From NCBI GenBank assembly GCA_947561395.2, contig OX387185.1:21023866-21087865 (forward strand): 64,000 nucleotides of DNA, read 5' to 3'. Every line of letters starts with the position of its first letter. Position 1 is the first letter of the stretch. Positions 32,853 through 43,760 of this stretch are shown piece by piece. Source of the DNA: Buxus sempervirens. Taxonomy: Eukaryota > Streptophyta > Magnoliopsida > Buxales > Buxaceae. Made by a program: the position numbers and the translations under genes. The notes below the pieces were generated by a model. That model worked only from the letters and a program-made list of their open reading frames with translations. It ran no database searches and was not told the origin of the DNA.

Positions 32853-35800
32853 TGTGCGTGCGTGGGAAACGCGTCACGGGGAAATTCGGAGTCGCCACCC
32901 GCCTGATGGGGTGCAGGCGGACACCTGGGTGCCTAATCTTGTCTATTTAAGGCTTTTGGTCTGCGGCTTGAGATTCTAAGTTTGGTTCTCGGTTGCGGTC
33001 TGGGGAAGTCCGTAGACACCCCAGACCACCCCGTCGGATGACGGGTCCCGTGGGTTCCCTGGTTTGAGTCAGCTCTCTTGCTTGGTTCTCACCCGATTCC
33101 TAATCCAGCGGGTATTTAAGTTAGGTATTGGCGGGACCACCTGAGTGGTGTGGGTCCCTTTAGTTGATTTTATCTTTGCTTAACTTAAATTGTCTGAGTC
33201 TGATTGGGTGGGCCCCGTTGGAAGGCCCACGGTGTCCTTGGCGGGCTTGGGTAAGCCCATGTGCCCATGTGGGCCTCTGTCTAAGTCTAGGATGCCCTGT
33301 GGGCTTTGGTTAAGTGTGTTGATTTTATTTGGTTTGTTCAAGTTGGATACTTAAGTGATTTCCATGCAAGAAGCGGGCCGGCATTGATTTGCGGGCCCCT
33401 GGGTGGGCCCCCATGTTGGTTGCCAAAATGTCTTTAATTTATCTTATTTAAATTCACCCAAGTGGGTTGGATGTTGGGCTTGGGGCCCGTAGTCCAAACT
33501 TGGGCTTAAAAAGCCCAGTTCCTTGAGGCTTAGGGTTTGCACCCTTCCTTGGTTAGGTTAATGGGCTTTGGCGGGCCCGATAGGCCCTAGCCCTAGGTCT
33601 CGGCCAAACCATGCAAATTCAAACGTATCATTGCTGCACAAAATGGGTTCGGGGTGGGCCACATTAAGCTTGACCCACTTGGTTCAATTAATTACTCTAA
33701 GTTGCTTAGTTGCATGCATAAGAAGTTTATTGGGCTTGGTGGGCCCCGTTGGAAGGCCCACTATGCATCCGAATTGGACCGGCGGTCCAAGTCCCAAGTT
33801 GGGTTTCCTGGTGACCCGGAAACCCTATTGGTTTGCTTGGTTTGGTAAAAGTCATCACAAAATTCGGCCAAGGACACAAAAGACATAAAAAAAATGACAT
33901 TTCTGTGTGTATCCGGTCTTAGTTGCCGGATACACACAGGCTATAGTTGATCCGGCCTGAGTTGCCGGATCACCTTGAAATTGCCTCTTTTCGGGGTTTG
34001 GCCATTGGGGATGTTTCCAAGGGCTCCTAGGGGTCTTCTATGAGCTGTGTGGGCCCTTAGATGGGCCCACATTGGTTCAGGTTCAAGGGAGAAACCTCTT
34101 TTGGCTTCTTCTCTTGGTTCCTTGGCTAGGCAAGGGAGAGAGGGGAGGGCATGGGGTTGCTGCCCTCCATTTCCAGCAACCACCAGCAATGAGATGAGGT
34201 CTTAGCACCCCACACTTCATGACTTCACAATATTAATCCGCCAACCATTAAAGTCTAGCAAACATGCACCTCAAGTTAAACCAAATAACCGCATGTCATG
34301 AAGTGAGGAACAGCAAGACTAAAAAACAGTAGCTAACATTCAAGCACTAGAACATTACTAAGGGGATGAGGGATGGGTTCTAAGCATGTTCATGGGGACG
34401 GGAAGTGCTTGGGGACTGTGGGGGAGGGACATGCACTCTTGGATTCATTAATAGCAAATAACCGGAGATAGGGAACATGTTCCCCAATCTCAAAAGAAAA
34501 ATTCAGAAAGCTAACATAGCATGCATGCATAAACAAACCAAAATGAAACCATGCTATAGATATCTGGGGCAGCAACAAACTTGGGGGGCAGAACACCACC
34601 CAGCGGGGATTATATGCATGCTATAACCTTAACCAAGAGAAGAGAAAAGAAAAAAAAACAGCAAACATGGAGGGGTACGGTCAGCCTTGAAAATGCCTAG
34701 AAAAATTACCAAAAAGAGGGTGAGAAAAGAGAGGTTAAGAAGGGTAAGTGGGGGTGTTATGGGGGATACATTGGATGTTTTAGCAAGAAGTTAGGAAGGA
34801 ACATGCTCCTTCCCTTAATGGATAAAAAACTGCTAGAAACCACAATGAAGAAAGAAAAGAAAACAGTAGGTTAAAGAGACTCCAAATGGGATGGACTTCC
34901 TCCCATTCCCTTATAGGACTAAATGTGGGGACTCTCTTACCTTTAGAGACTCCCATGTGATAAAATGAAGGGCAACTCATGCAATGCAAACACTTTTAAT
35001 AGATTTATAGCAAGAAAAAAACATGCTCATCAATTTGCTTAGAAAGACACCATTTTCATATATGTGAGGTAGAATCTAATGGAGAACATTACCTGGGGGT
35101 TCTTGAACCCTTGAGCAAGGTGGAGATGTTCTCTTGAGCAGGTACAGCCGCTGGAGATTCTTTGTGCACACACCTTTTCCCCACCAGCAGCTATGGTACT
35201 CCTTTGTGTTAGTAGGAGGGTGGAGAAGGGGAGGAATTTAATGCTCTTGGGATGGAGTGGGGTTGGTAGAGTCCAAAAGTACTCAAAAAGGGGGGGTTCG
35301 GATGGAGAAGAAAAGGGGAGAAAGAGCCAAAGTCAAGCAACCCTTGGAAAGGGGGCTGCTGCCCCCTTTTATAAAGAACTTAATGTATCCGGACTTGGAG
35401 TCCGGATACACTATAAACCCTGTGTATCCTGCCTCCAAGGCCGGATACACTAAGTTGCCTTTGTATCCGGTCTTGGAGTCCGGATACAAAACATAATAAT
35501 TGGCAAAAATTAATTCCACCGCGAATTTGTCGGAGAATCGGCGAGAATCTCGCCGAGCAGATCTTCGTATCCGGCCTTGGAGTCCGGATATACACAAGGG
35601 TATGTGTATCCGGTATATTTGACCGGATACGAATAAAAAAATTACGGATTTGTCCTTCGACTTGACCGATTCGACCAATTTGACACTTTTGGATATCTAC
35701 GGATTGCCCCGTACGAATTTTTGTTTAGTCCTTGAGATTTTTGGATATTCAAGATTTAACCCCCGAGATATTTTGCTGCGTTGGTTGCCACGTGTGCAAT

Positions 35801-36350
35801 TCCTGCGCCACGTGTGCAGTTTCCGGCATTTGCCGCCCGGAAACTTCAACAGCTTATATCTCTTTCATCTGATCTCCGATTTAAGCAAACTCAATTGCGT
35901 TGAACTCGTATCGGAGCCCTCTATGCAATGACATAGGGTTAAGCACTTGGCACGGAATTCAAGGAAAAGTCAACTCTCGGCTCTTCCTCAAGTTTGACTG
36001 CCCGCAGAACCTTCATTCGGACTCCGATTCCTGCACACCCAGTTGCATTGGAACCATGTTGAGATTCTTTACCCAATGGTATAGAGCAAGGTACTTGGCA
36101 CGGAATTCGAGGAAAAGTCAACTCTCAGCTCTTCCTCAAGTTTGACCGCCGGCAGAACCCTCATCCGGACTCCGATTCCCGCAAACCCAGTTGCGTTGGA
36201 CTCGTGTCGAGATTCTCTATCCATTGAGATAAAGCAAGGTGGCCAAATTTTATCTGATTAAAAGGGCAACTTTCCACCCCTCAGGGTTTGACTTTTTAGC
36301 CGGGTTTTGCATTTCTGGCTTTTCGGGAGCGCAAAAATGAGGTGCTTCCA
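32853..36350 (-). mobile_element. Solo Tat-type LTR inside element A ORF1 (3498 bp)
   Basis: Plus-strand ends TGTGCGTGCG... and ...GAGGTGCTTCCA, flanked by the perfect duplication GTGGG at 32848-32852 and 36351-36355. Removing it and one duplication restores the ORF1 frame across the LTPT-IEE motif. In minus orientation it has three ~148-bp module copies (landmarks 36195, 36047, 35899), TATCCGG/CCGGATA palindromes (35380-35640), a TATA box TTTATAAAAG (35367-35376), a leader splice donor (GT at 35092-35091), a second set of the same palindromes (33900-33975) and GGCCCA-rich sequence (33160-33800). No internal region remains, so LTR-LTR recombination is the likely origin. Confidence 0.93.
35380..35640. 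repeat. TATCCGG...CCGGATA palindrome cluster
   Basis: At least five inverted repeats such as TATCCGGACTTGGAGTCCGGATA and TATCCGGTCTTGGAGTCCGGATA lie just upstream of the LTR TATA box (minus sense). Two more of the same class (TGTATCCGGTCTTAGTTGCCGGATACA and a shorter GATCCGG form) lie at 33900-33975, about 1.5 kb downstream in LTR sense. Confidence 0.85.
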
Positions 36351-36355
36351 GTGGG

Positions 36356-36607
36356 AGTTAGCTCATTAGTTCCAAACCTAAAGAGTGAGAATTGGGGATC
36401 CCAGAAAGGTAGGGCCACCTGAATCATGTCCCAATTAATGGGCACATTTAACAGGGACAGAGTTTGTCGCATATGGTACTTTTGTTCTCACTGAATTTGC
36501 TCATCTCCTTGCAATTGCCTTGTCCAGGAACGGATCCAAGGGGTATCAAAGACACACTTCTCTATCCTAGGGAAGTGAACTCTCTCAGTCGAGGATGAAG
36601 ATGCCAT
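36356..36607 (-). pseudogene. Element A ORF1, N-terminal part
   Basis: ATG at 36607 (minus), reading MASSSSTERVHFPRIEKCVF, with an in-frame TGA at 36488-36490. It then reads INWDMIQVALPFWDPQFSLFRFGTNELTPT up to the solo LTR. FWDP...FRFG...ELTPT is the conserved N-terminal signature of the DUF7745-like family, and the matching continuation TIEEF is found at 32847. Confidence 0.85.
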
Positions 36608-37900
36608 GCAAACTATTCGATTGAAATTCTAAGTCAATTTAGGGTTTTCCACCAAAAACTCTAAATTAGTCTAAGGCATGCAACAAGATATGCAAAAATT
36701 AAATTAATGCCTAAGCAGTTTATGCAATTATCAATCACAGGAATCAAATCCAGGCACTCAAGTTATGGGGTCTTAAGGGTTATGTCCTTTAAATGTTTGG
36801 AAAACGCATTCAGGTCTTAGCCGGCCTTTTCTTTCATCTGTTCTTTCATCTGCTCTTTCATCTACTCTTTCCTCCGCCCCTAGTGTCGGACTGAGAATAA
36901 TATTTACAACTTGCCTTCGAGGGCGAAATTTACAAAAATAAATCTTGAAAGAGAATCACCTTTAGGGTTGTTGAGAACCCAAAAGGAGGGTACAAATTTG
37001 CCATTTGGCAGGTGGGCTAAAATCCTATCTCTAAGGTTTTTTTGCCTTTGTTCTGACCCATTTCTGTCTGATCTGGCCGGCTTTCAACTGAACCATGACC
37101 GACTCGAATGCGAGGATTAAATCGAGTTAATTTAGGGTTAAGACCAACAAAGGCGGGGGTTAATGCCCCAGATTGATTTTACCCCTATATGTTCATGCTC
37201 ACATCAGGGTTTATCAGAAGAAATAGGTGGGGAAGGATACCCAGCCCAAGGCACCTGCCTTCAAGGGTCTGAGCCAAGTACTAGACCCTTCGCGTACCAT
37301 GGCAAGAAACCAATGGCGCTTGAAGAATCTAGAAACCTGGGGAGATGGGTTTACCCTGCTTTCCCCGGCAAGCCACGGGAGCGTAGGGCTAATACCATCC
37401 CAAAAGTAAGTTTCTCGATTGAAAAAGGGTGGCTACTAGAGAAATCTAGGTTTTGGTTAAGAAGAGCATTCACATGGTGCAGACATTCATTTTGGATCAT
37501 CCATGCAGACTCCCTCGTGCATGTCACCCCACGCAAGAATTTATTCATGGTGTAGTGAGGTGCTTGTATGTGCAGTGGGGTCAAGTGCTGTGTCTGTTCG
37601 GGTGATTCTCGGATAATGGGCTGATTAAGGGTTCCTCAATGTCACTTTTATAATGAGAATTCAGAACAGTATGCAATACAATGTCTGGGTGGATCCCCAG
37701 GTAAGTGGAGGGTCACAGGGAACCGCTTAAATTCCACTTTCCTTAGGCAATTATCTCGTCCTTATGACAGGATCCCCCAATACCATGTAATTGCATAAGT
37801 TCCATAAACCACTAAGGTTGGACAAGAAGTACTTCCTAAATCTGCTTAGATCCACCTAATTGACTCATTTGATAGCCAGGGTCCGACTGGGTCGAGGGTT
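36608..37900 (-). other. Element A 5' leader between PBS and ORF1
   Basis: No convincing gene on either strand. It includes a small CTTTCATCTGYT repeat (36825-36875). The sequence resembles the leader of other Tat elements only in being long and non-coding. Possible splice sites cannot be judged by eye. Confidence 0.6.
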
Positions 37901-37917
37901 CCCCAGTGGAGTCGCCA
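37901..37917 (-). other. Element A primer binding site, tRNA-Arg type
   Basis: On the minus strand TGGCGACTCCACTGGGG lies three bases after the 5' LTR end. It fits the complement of a plant tRNA-Arg 3' end (…CCCCAGCGGAGTCGCCA, from memory) with one mismatch. Element B has the closely similar TGGCGACTCTGCTGGGA. Confidence 0.8.
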
Positions 37918-37920
37918 AGC

Positions 37921-40306
37921 TGTGCGCACCTAAAACCTGGATCCTAGATCGTACACCGGGCACACGTTCCGTGCGTGCCTCGGGATTTTGGAGTCGCCAC
38001 TGCCTGAGAGTGCAGGCAGACACGGTTTTGCCCTATCCGGGTCTAAGTCTGGTCTGCGGCTTATTAGAGATCTAGCTAAGTCCTCGGTTACAGTTCGAGG
38101 AAGTCCTAAGACACCCCGGTCTGCCCCGTCGGTCTGACGGGTCCCTCGGGTCTCCCTAGTTTTTGAGTCAATTTCACCCTTTTCCTAGACCAACATGCTA
38201 CCTTGTTAGGTCTGGCGGGGCCCGCTGGAGGTGTGGGTCCCTTTTTATTTGATTTTATCTTTTTATTTATTTAAGTGAAGTGGGTCGGACCCGGGTCCCC
38301 TTGGAAGACCCGTGGGTTGCCATGGTTGGGCCTTGGGCCTAGTTGGGTTATTGGGTAACACATTTGGTTATTTACTTAAACTATTTACACATGCCATGGG
38401 CTTAGTGGGCTTGGATTTGGCCCATTAGCCAAGGGTCAAAGGGCCTGGACCTGTTTATTGAAAACAGGCCTGGTACGGGCCAGTCAAAAGTGGACCACTC
38501 ATGTGGGCCGAAAGGAGGTCTTGGTGGGCCCATTTGGGCCCACGGTCCAAAGATGGGCTTAAGATAGCCCAAATTGTTTACGGGGCTGGTTCAAGCCGAT
38601 TCGGGTTGGAATAGATCCAACCGGGCCGAAAAAATTACATTTTTTTTATATGACTTTTACATTAGCCCATATTGTCTATACGGTCCACCGTCGCCCGTAG
38701 ACGAAATCCGGTTTGCCTTGCCCGTAAAACAAACACGGTCCTCACTGGACCGCTCTGAATTTACGGGCGCAGCTTATTCTGCGCTTTTGCTGCCAATTCT
38801 TCTCGAGATCTGTTCTGTGGCCTTCTCAGGTGTTCCAGAGACCTCTGTTAAGCTTCTGGGTTCCTTCAAGATGCTGCATTGACTTCATTAGGCTTTCAAA
38901 ACCACCTTTCTTCTCTTTTCATGTTCTTTGGGTCTTGGGCTTCTTTCCTTTTTTTATTTGTTCAACCAACCACATCCCTCATTCAAGAGAGAGGAGGAGA
39001 TAGTACAAAAATTCATATATCTTCAAAAGAACAAAATGAGTAATTAAATTTGTTGATTAAAGTGTCATTTAGACCCTTTCCTCCTCCTTTTTTTTATGAT
39101 GATCATCTTCCTGAAGTTGGCCTCTCATGTATTTCAAAAACAGCAATTGGATCAGTGGTCACAAGAACAAAATATAGAAAAGAATCTTGAAGAGATATTG
39201 AAATTGACAATGTTATATTGTAAAGCTTAACATACTTACAGTAAGATTCACTTGTTGGTTCCGATTGAATTGGGCAGCGCTTTCGCGTCCTTTAGGATTT
39301 CCAAGGTTTGATCTTGAAAGAAATTTGGTAGGAGGTTATGCTTAAGGGAAGATTAGAGAAGGTTGGGGCATAGTTTTGGCAAGGTGAGGGATATTTTGGG
39401 GATTAAATAGGGTTAGGTGTTGGAGTGGTGGCATGATGGCAGGGTTCGGCCATGGGTAGCTTCAGGAGGGCAGGGGTTATGGCCAGAGGAGAGGGCTTGT
39501 TGAAATGGGGGGGAGGCCTCTCTATTTATAGGCACAAAGGGGCGTGCCCGTACTTTTAGTACGGGTGTCCCTTGCCCGTACTTCAAGTACGAGCGTGCCT
39601 TGCCCGTAATTCAAATACGGGCGAAAAACGCACATTTGCAAATCTCGCGAATCAGCCGTACGGGACGCGTGTCCCGCCGTACAGCGATGCGTGTATTCTT
39701 TCAGAAGCTTGCCCGTCTTTCAAATACGGGCATGCCCTGCCCGTAATTGAAATACGGTCCAGGACGTTTTTAAAATGTTTGGATTTCAAACCTTTATTCA
39801 ATTTGGTTTTTTGCAAGATTTCGTTCGATTTCGTTGATTATTTTATTGAAAAGCGAGATTCATTTTATTAAAATATTATTAAACACATTTATCTTATTTA
39901 TTTTATTGGTTTATTCCATTTTTTACTGCTTTCTTGCCATGTGGGCAGTTTTTTTGAAACTTCAACTGCTCATAACTTCTTCATCCGGTGTCCGATTTCA
40001 GCAAACTTAGTGTTGTTGGAACCGGCTCGGAACCACCTATCCATTGGGATCAATTTTGGCAGCTGAATTGGGGTCAAGCAAAGAGTCAACTTTTTGCTCC
40101 CCAAAAGTTTGACCAACTCATAATTTTCTCATCTGGACTCCGATTCTAGAAAATTCAGTTGCGTTGGAACCGTGTCGAAATGCTCTTTTCAATGAGATGA
40201 AGTTTGATGGCTAAATTTACTTGAATCAAAAGTCAATTTTTGACCCCCTCAGGGTTTGACTTTTCATTTTTCTTTATTTCGGGGGTGCAAAAATCAGGTG
40301 CTAACA
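37921..40306 (-). mobile_element. Element A 5' LTR (2386 bp)
   Basis: Partner of 8355-10742 with the same layout: module repeats, CCCGTA/TACGGG palindromes (39545-39760 and 38680-38780), TATA at 39522-39531 and a splice donor near 39240. It is followed by AGGAC (40307-40311), the second copy of the target duplication. Differences from the 3' LTR are spread over its length with a denser patch near 38050-38170. Confidence 0.95.
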
Positions 40307-40311
40307 AGGAC

Positions 40312-41595
40312 AAGGATGCCCGGTTTAATGCTTTGACTTTGATAGTGGTCAACCAGTTACTTTTTCCACGGGGTGACGGCCAGGTTGACTTGGCTCTCAT
40401 CTCAGTTATTTGCCAGGTTAGGGAATGTGAGAGATTGGCCCCTATGATCTTGGCAGAGATATACCAGGCCCTGATTGATTGCTATTTCAGAAAGAAGAAA
40501 CGCTTTCTTGCCTGCACCCCTATCCTACAGGTAAAAAGAAAATAAATACTGCTTTTTGCTTCTTCCTTTTCTTTTTCTTTTTTTTTTCTTTCTTCTTTCT
40601 TCTTTTTCTCTTTTTTTTCTTCTTTCTTTTTTTCTCTTTTTTTTTCTTTCTTTTTCTCTTTTTTTTTTTAAATAAATTGAAATACTCCCCTTTTTCTGTA
40701 GCTTTGGTTGCTTGACCACCTGAGTCAGGTTGAAGAGATAACTCGCCGGTTCTTTCCAAGATTGAAAGTTATTGTTTTGATGAGCCACAGGGGGTGTCCT
40801 AATATCCAAGGCGGCAAGCAGGGCTGGTTCACTTTCTTGGGTACTCTCCAGGATGATCAGGTAAGATGGCTTGGCACTTATCAGCCCAATCCAGAGACAG
40901 TGATCAGCTTCAGAGATAGGAACTTTCTGGTTCTAGCAGGCTTGAAATCTGCTGTTCTTTATCTTCCCTTGAGGGTTCTTCGGCAGTTTAGAGCGACCCA
41001 GGGGATTATGATCCCAACTGGATATGAGAACTTATTAGGGCCACTTACACCAGCCACCATGGGGTTAAATGCTCAATTAATGAATGAGTGGTCCTATGTT
41101 CGCTTTCTGCGGGGTCCAGTCTTTTCTGAGTCCCATGTGAAGGACTATCATTTCTGGATCAAAGAGCAGGTGCAGAGTCATGCCCCAGTACCAGAGGATC
41201 CTCCTGCAATTCTTCCCCCTACTTATGAGGATATCTTGGAGTCTGAATGGGCAACCCACAAGCAGCTTCAACAAATATGGGTACGAGAAGCCCAAGAACT
41301 CAGGATAAAAGGTATTGATCTGGAGAGACAACTTGAAGAGCAGAGGTCTTGCCGCATTGCCATGGATAAGAAACTTGAGGAACAAAGATAGGCTCGTCGC
41401 TTTGAAGTCCGAGTGATGCGGAAGAAATATCAGGATTCCCTGGCTGACATTAGGGCGTTGAAGATCAAGCAATCACTTTCAGATGAGGTCATCTCCTTTT
41501 TGAGCGATCTTGATGCAAAGGTAGCTTCTGGAATCATTGCAACTCAAGTAGTTCGGATTAGGGAGCTTGGGGAGCAGTTAGGGAATAGGGCTTAG
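40312..41595 (+). pseudogene. DUF7745-like gene, remainder: exon 1 end, intron, exon 2
   Basis: Exon 1 resumes at 40312 in the frame of 7875-8354 (VVNQLLFPRGDGQVDLAL, PMILAEIYQALIDC) and ends CAG at 40530. The intron is 40531-40701, GT...AG with a very long pyrimidine tract (40560-40670). Exon 2, phase 0, starts LWLLDHLSQ at 40702 and includes LPLRVLRQFRATQGI, MNEWSYVRFLRGPVF and a long C-terminal coiled-coil-like region (40702-41595). The only break seen is a TAG at 41389-41391; the same frame then runs to the TAG at 41595. The gene was thus nearly intact apart from element A's insertion. It lies antisense to, and about 0.9 kb beyond, element B's integrase end. Confidence 0.82.
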
Positions 41596-42487
41596 ATTCT
41601 CTTTTTTCTTCTCTTTTTCTTACCTTTATACAAAGCAAACTCCAATAGTGGAATGATAAAGAATTTAGTTCAAAAATAGGTTTTATATTATTGGCCTCAG
41701 AATTCTCAGATGCTTGTAAAAACAGAAGTTTTATGAAAAGTATTTGATTTCTCATCACTGGCCAAAGTATAATTTTTTTTTAAATTGATCCAAAACACTT
41801 AATCACATATAATCAAAGGAATTAAAATCAGGTTGAATAATGAAAAGGGTAGTCAAAGCAATAGGGAGAGACCAAATCTGTCTATCCTGTGACCTTTAGA
41901 ATCATCCCCAAATGGCTTTTCCTTCATGACTGACCCTGCTAATCTGCTCCATTTCTAGTGCTCATGCTGACTTCAAACTTGGACCACATGATCAACTCAA
42001 CCTTTGATTCTTCTTCTCTTTTTTTTTCTTTTCTTTTTTTTTCTTTTGCCCCTAGCGCTAATTATGGTTTTCACTAAGGCCGGCTTCTGCATTCCATCAT
42101 CGCCCATCTTACTCTTGAAGTTGAATGAATATACTAAAATCACTGAGGGCTTAAGAATAGGACTAAACAAAGGCTAAGCTCGGTTTATGAAAGAAAAGGT
42201 ATTAAAGGCTCAAAATTTTCTAAGTGTGAAAATAGGTCAACCGGACTTACAGTCATGATGAATTTAATCCCATTTCCCTTTTTTTGTATTTGGCTTTCAT
42301 TTGCCACTATTTTTCTTCTCTTTCTTTTTTTCTCTTTTTGCCCCTATTGGCCTTGCCCCAGTATAAGACTGTAAGTCCAGTTTAGGTTTATTAAAGAATA
42401 CGAACAAGCTCAAATTGGCTTGACTAGGGATGAAAATTTTGGGAAATATAGAAATATGGCCTCAGATCATTTCTTAGTAATATTCAT
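41596..42487. other. Non-coding between DUF7745-like gene and element B integrase
   Basis: T-rich on the plus strand, with tracts such as CTTTTTTTTTCTTTTCTTTTTTTTTC (42020-42050). Short segments (AGCGC...GGTTTTCACTA) resemble element A's 3' region near 12020-12060. This suggests it is element B's 3' UTR, with the plus-strand gene beyond it inside B. No LTR end or PPT is seen. Confidence 0.5.
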
Positions 42488-43760
42488 TCAAGGAAAATAT
42501 CTTTTTACTGCATCAGAGTTAATTGGCTCAGGAAAATCTTTCCCATCCATTTCTGTTAAGATAGGAGCACCCCCTGATAGGACCTTCTTGACCACATAAG
42601 GCCCCTCCCAATTTGGTTTGAATTTTCCACGAGGATCTTCCAAAAAGGGTAAAATTTTCTTCAATCTGAATTTCCTTCTTGGAAAGTTCTGGGCTTTACC
42701 GTCTTATTGTAAGCCCTGGCCATTCTCTTCTAATACAATTGGCCATGACAAAGCGCTTTCAAACGATTTTCTTCTATCAAATTGAGTTGATCATGTCTTG
42801 ATTGTATCCATTCAGCTTCTTCTAATTTAGCTTCCATTAGCACTCTTAGTGACGGTATTTCCACTTCCACTGGTAAAACTTTTTCCATCCCATATACTAA
42901 AGAATACGGGGTTGCCCCAGTAGAAGTCCGAATCGAGGTTCTGTAAGCATGTAGAGCAAGTGGCAGCATTTCATGCCAATCTTTGAAACTCACTACCATC
43001 TTCTGAATGATCTTCTTTATATTCTTATTCGCTGTTTCTACTGCCCCATTCATATTTGGTCTATAAGGAGCTGACTTATGATGGGTAATCTGAAACTGCT
43101 CACACATCTTTCTCATATCTTTGTTCTTAATGTTTGAAGCATTGTCTGATACTATGGCACTTGGCAAACCATAGCGACAAATGATGTTGTGCTTCAAGAA
43201 TTTAAGAACATGGCTACTTGTGATATTTGCATATGAAGCTGCTTCTACCCACTTAGTGAAGTAGTCTGTTGCTACAAGTATAAACCTGTGTCCATTTGAT
43301 GCCTTTGGAGAGATCATTCCAATGATGTCTATACTTCACATGGAGAAGGGCCATGGAGATGTCATGTTGTGTAATTCACTTGGGGGTGCATTCTTGTTAT
43401 CAGCATATACTTGGCACAAATGACACCTTTTGACATGTATATAGCAATCGTGCTCCATCGTCGACCAATAATATCCCATTTGCAGAATCTTCTTGGCAAG
43501 CATGTGCCCGTTCATATGGGGTCCACAAACTCCTCAATGTACAATTTCAACTAACCTTTCTGACTCGGTCTTGGCAACGCATTTGAGTAGGATATCCTTG
43601 TGTGATCTCTTGTACAACTGCCCACCACTTAGTAAAAATTGTCCTGCCAGCCTCTATATTGTTCTTTTCTTTGTAGAAGTGACATTTTCTAGCAAACTCC
43701 GATCATTTAGGAAATTCTTAATGTCTTGAAACCATGGTACTTCTTCTTCTGGTGTTTCTT
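42488..43760 (-). pseudogene. Element B integrase (Tat type), broken
   Basis: Zinc finger (VH...H near 43520-43560, CHLCQVYAD near 43425) with in-frame stops; a TGA lies just before SIDIIGM, the first catalytic D. The longest open part (42730-43317, 195 codons) has D58 (IVSDN) and E94 (NGAVETANK) with 35 residues between them. Below 42730 a stop and a frame change precede the C-terminal domain (GKFKPNWEGPYVV) and the final TGA at 42488. It is homologous over its full length to element A's integrase. Confidence 0.88.

Larger units (their letters stand above)
8355..40306 (-). mobile_element. Element A: Tat/Ogre-type Ty3/gypsy retrotransposon with nested insertions
   Basis: Bounded by two LTRs (8355-10742 and 37921-40306) in the same orientation, starting TGTGCGCACC and ending GCTAACA on the plus strand. 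The duplication AGGAC sits at 8350-8354 and 40307-40311. Element sense is minus: LTR, PBS, leader, ORF1, minisatellites, gag, protease, RT, RNase H, second RNase H, integrase, PPT, LTR. Without the Tekay insertion (9812 bp) and the solo LTR (3498 bp), plus their duplications, it would be about 18.6 kb. That is large, but typical of Tat/Ogre. Many stops and frameshifts mean it is not autonomous now. Confidence 0.93.

Noticed and set aside
40520-40809. Lys/Arg-rich minus-strand open frames
   Set aside because: They are the complement of the pyrimidine tract of the intron at 40531-40701.
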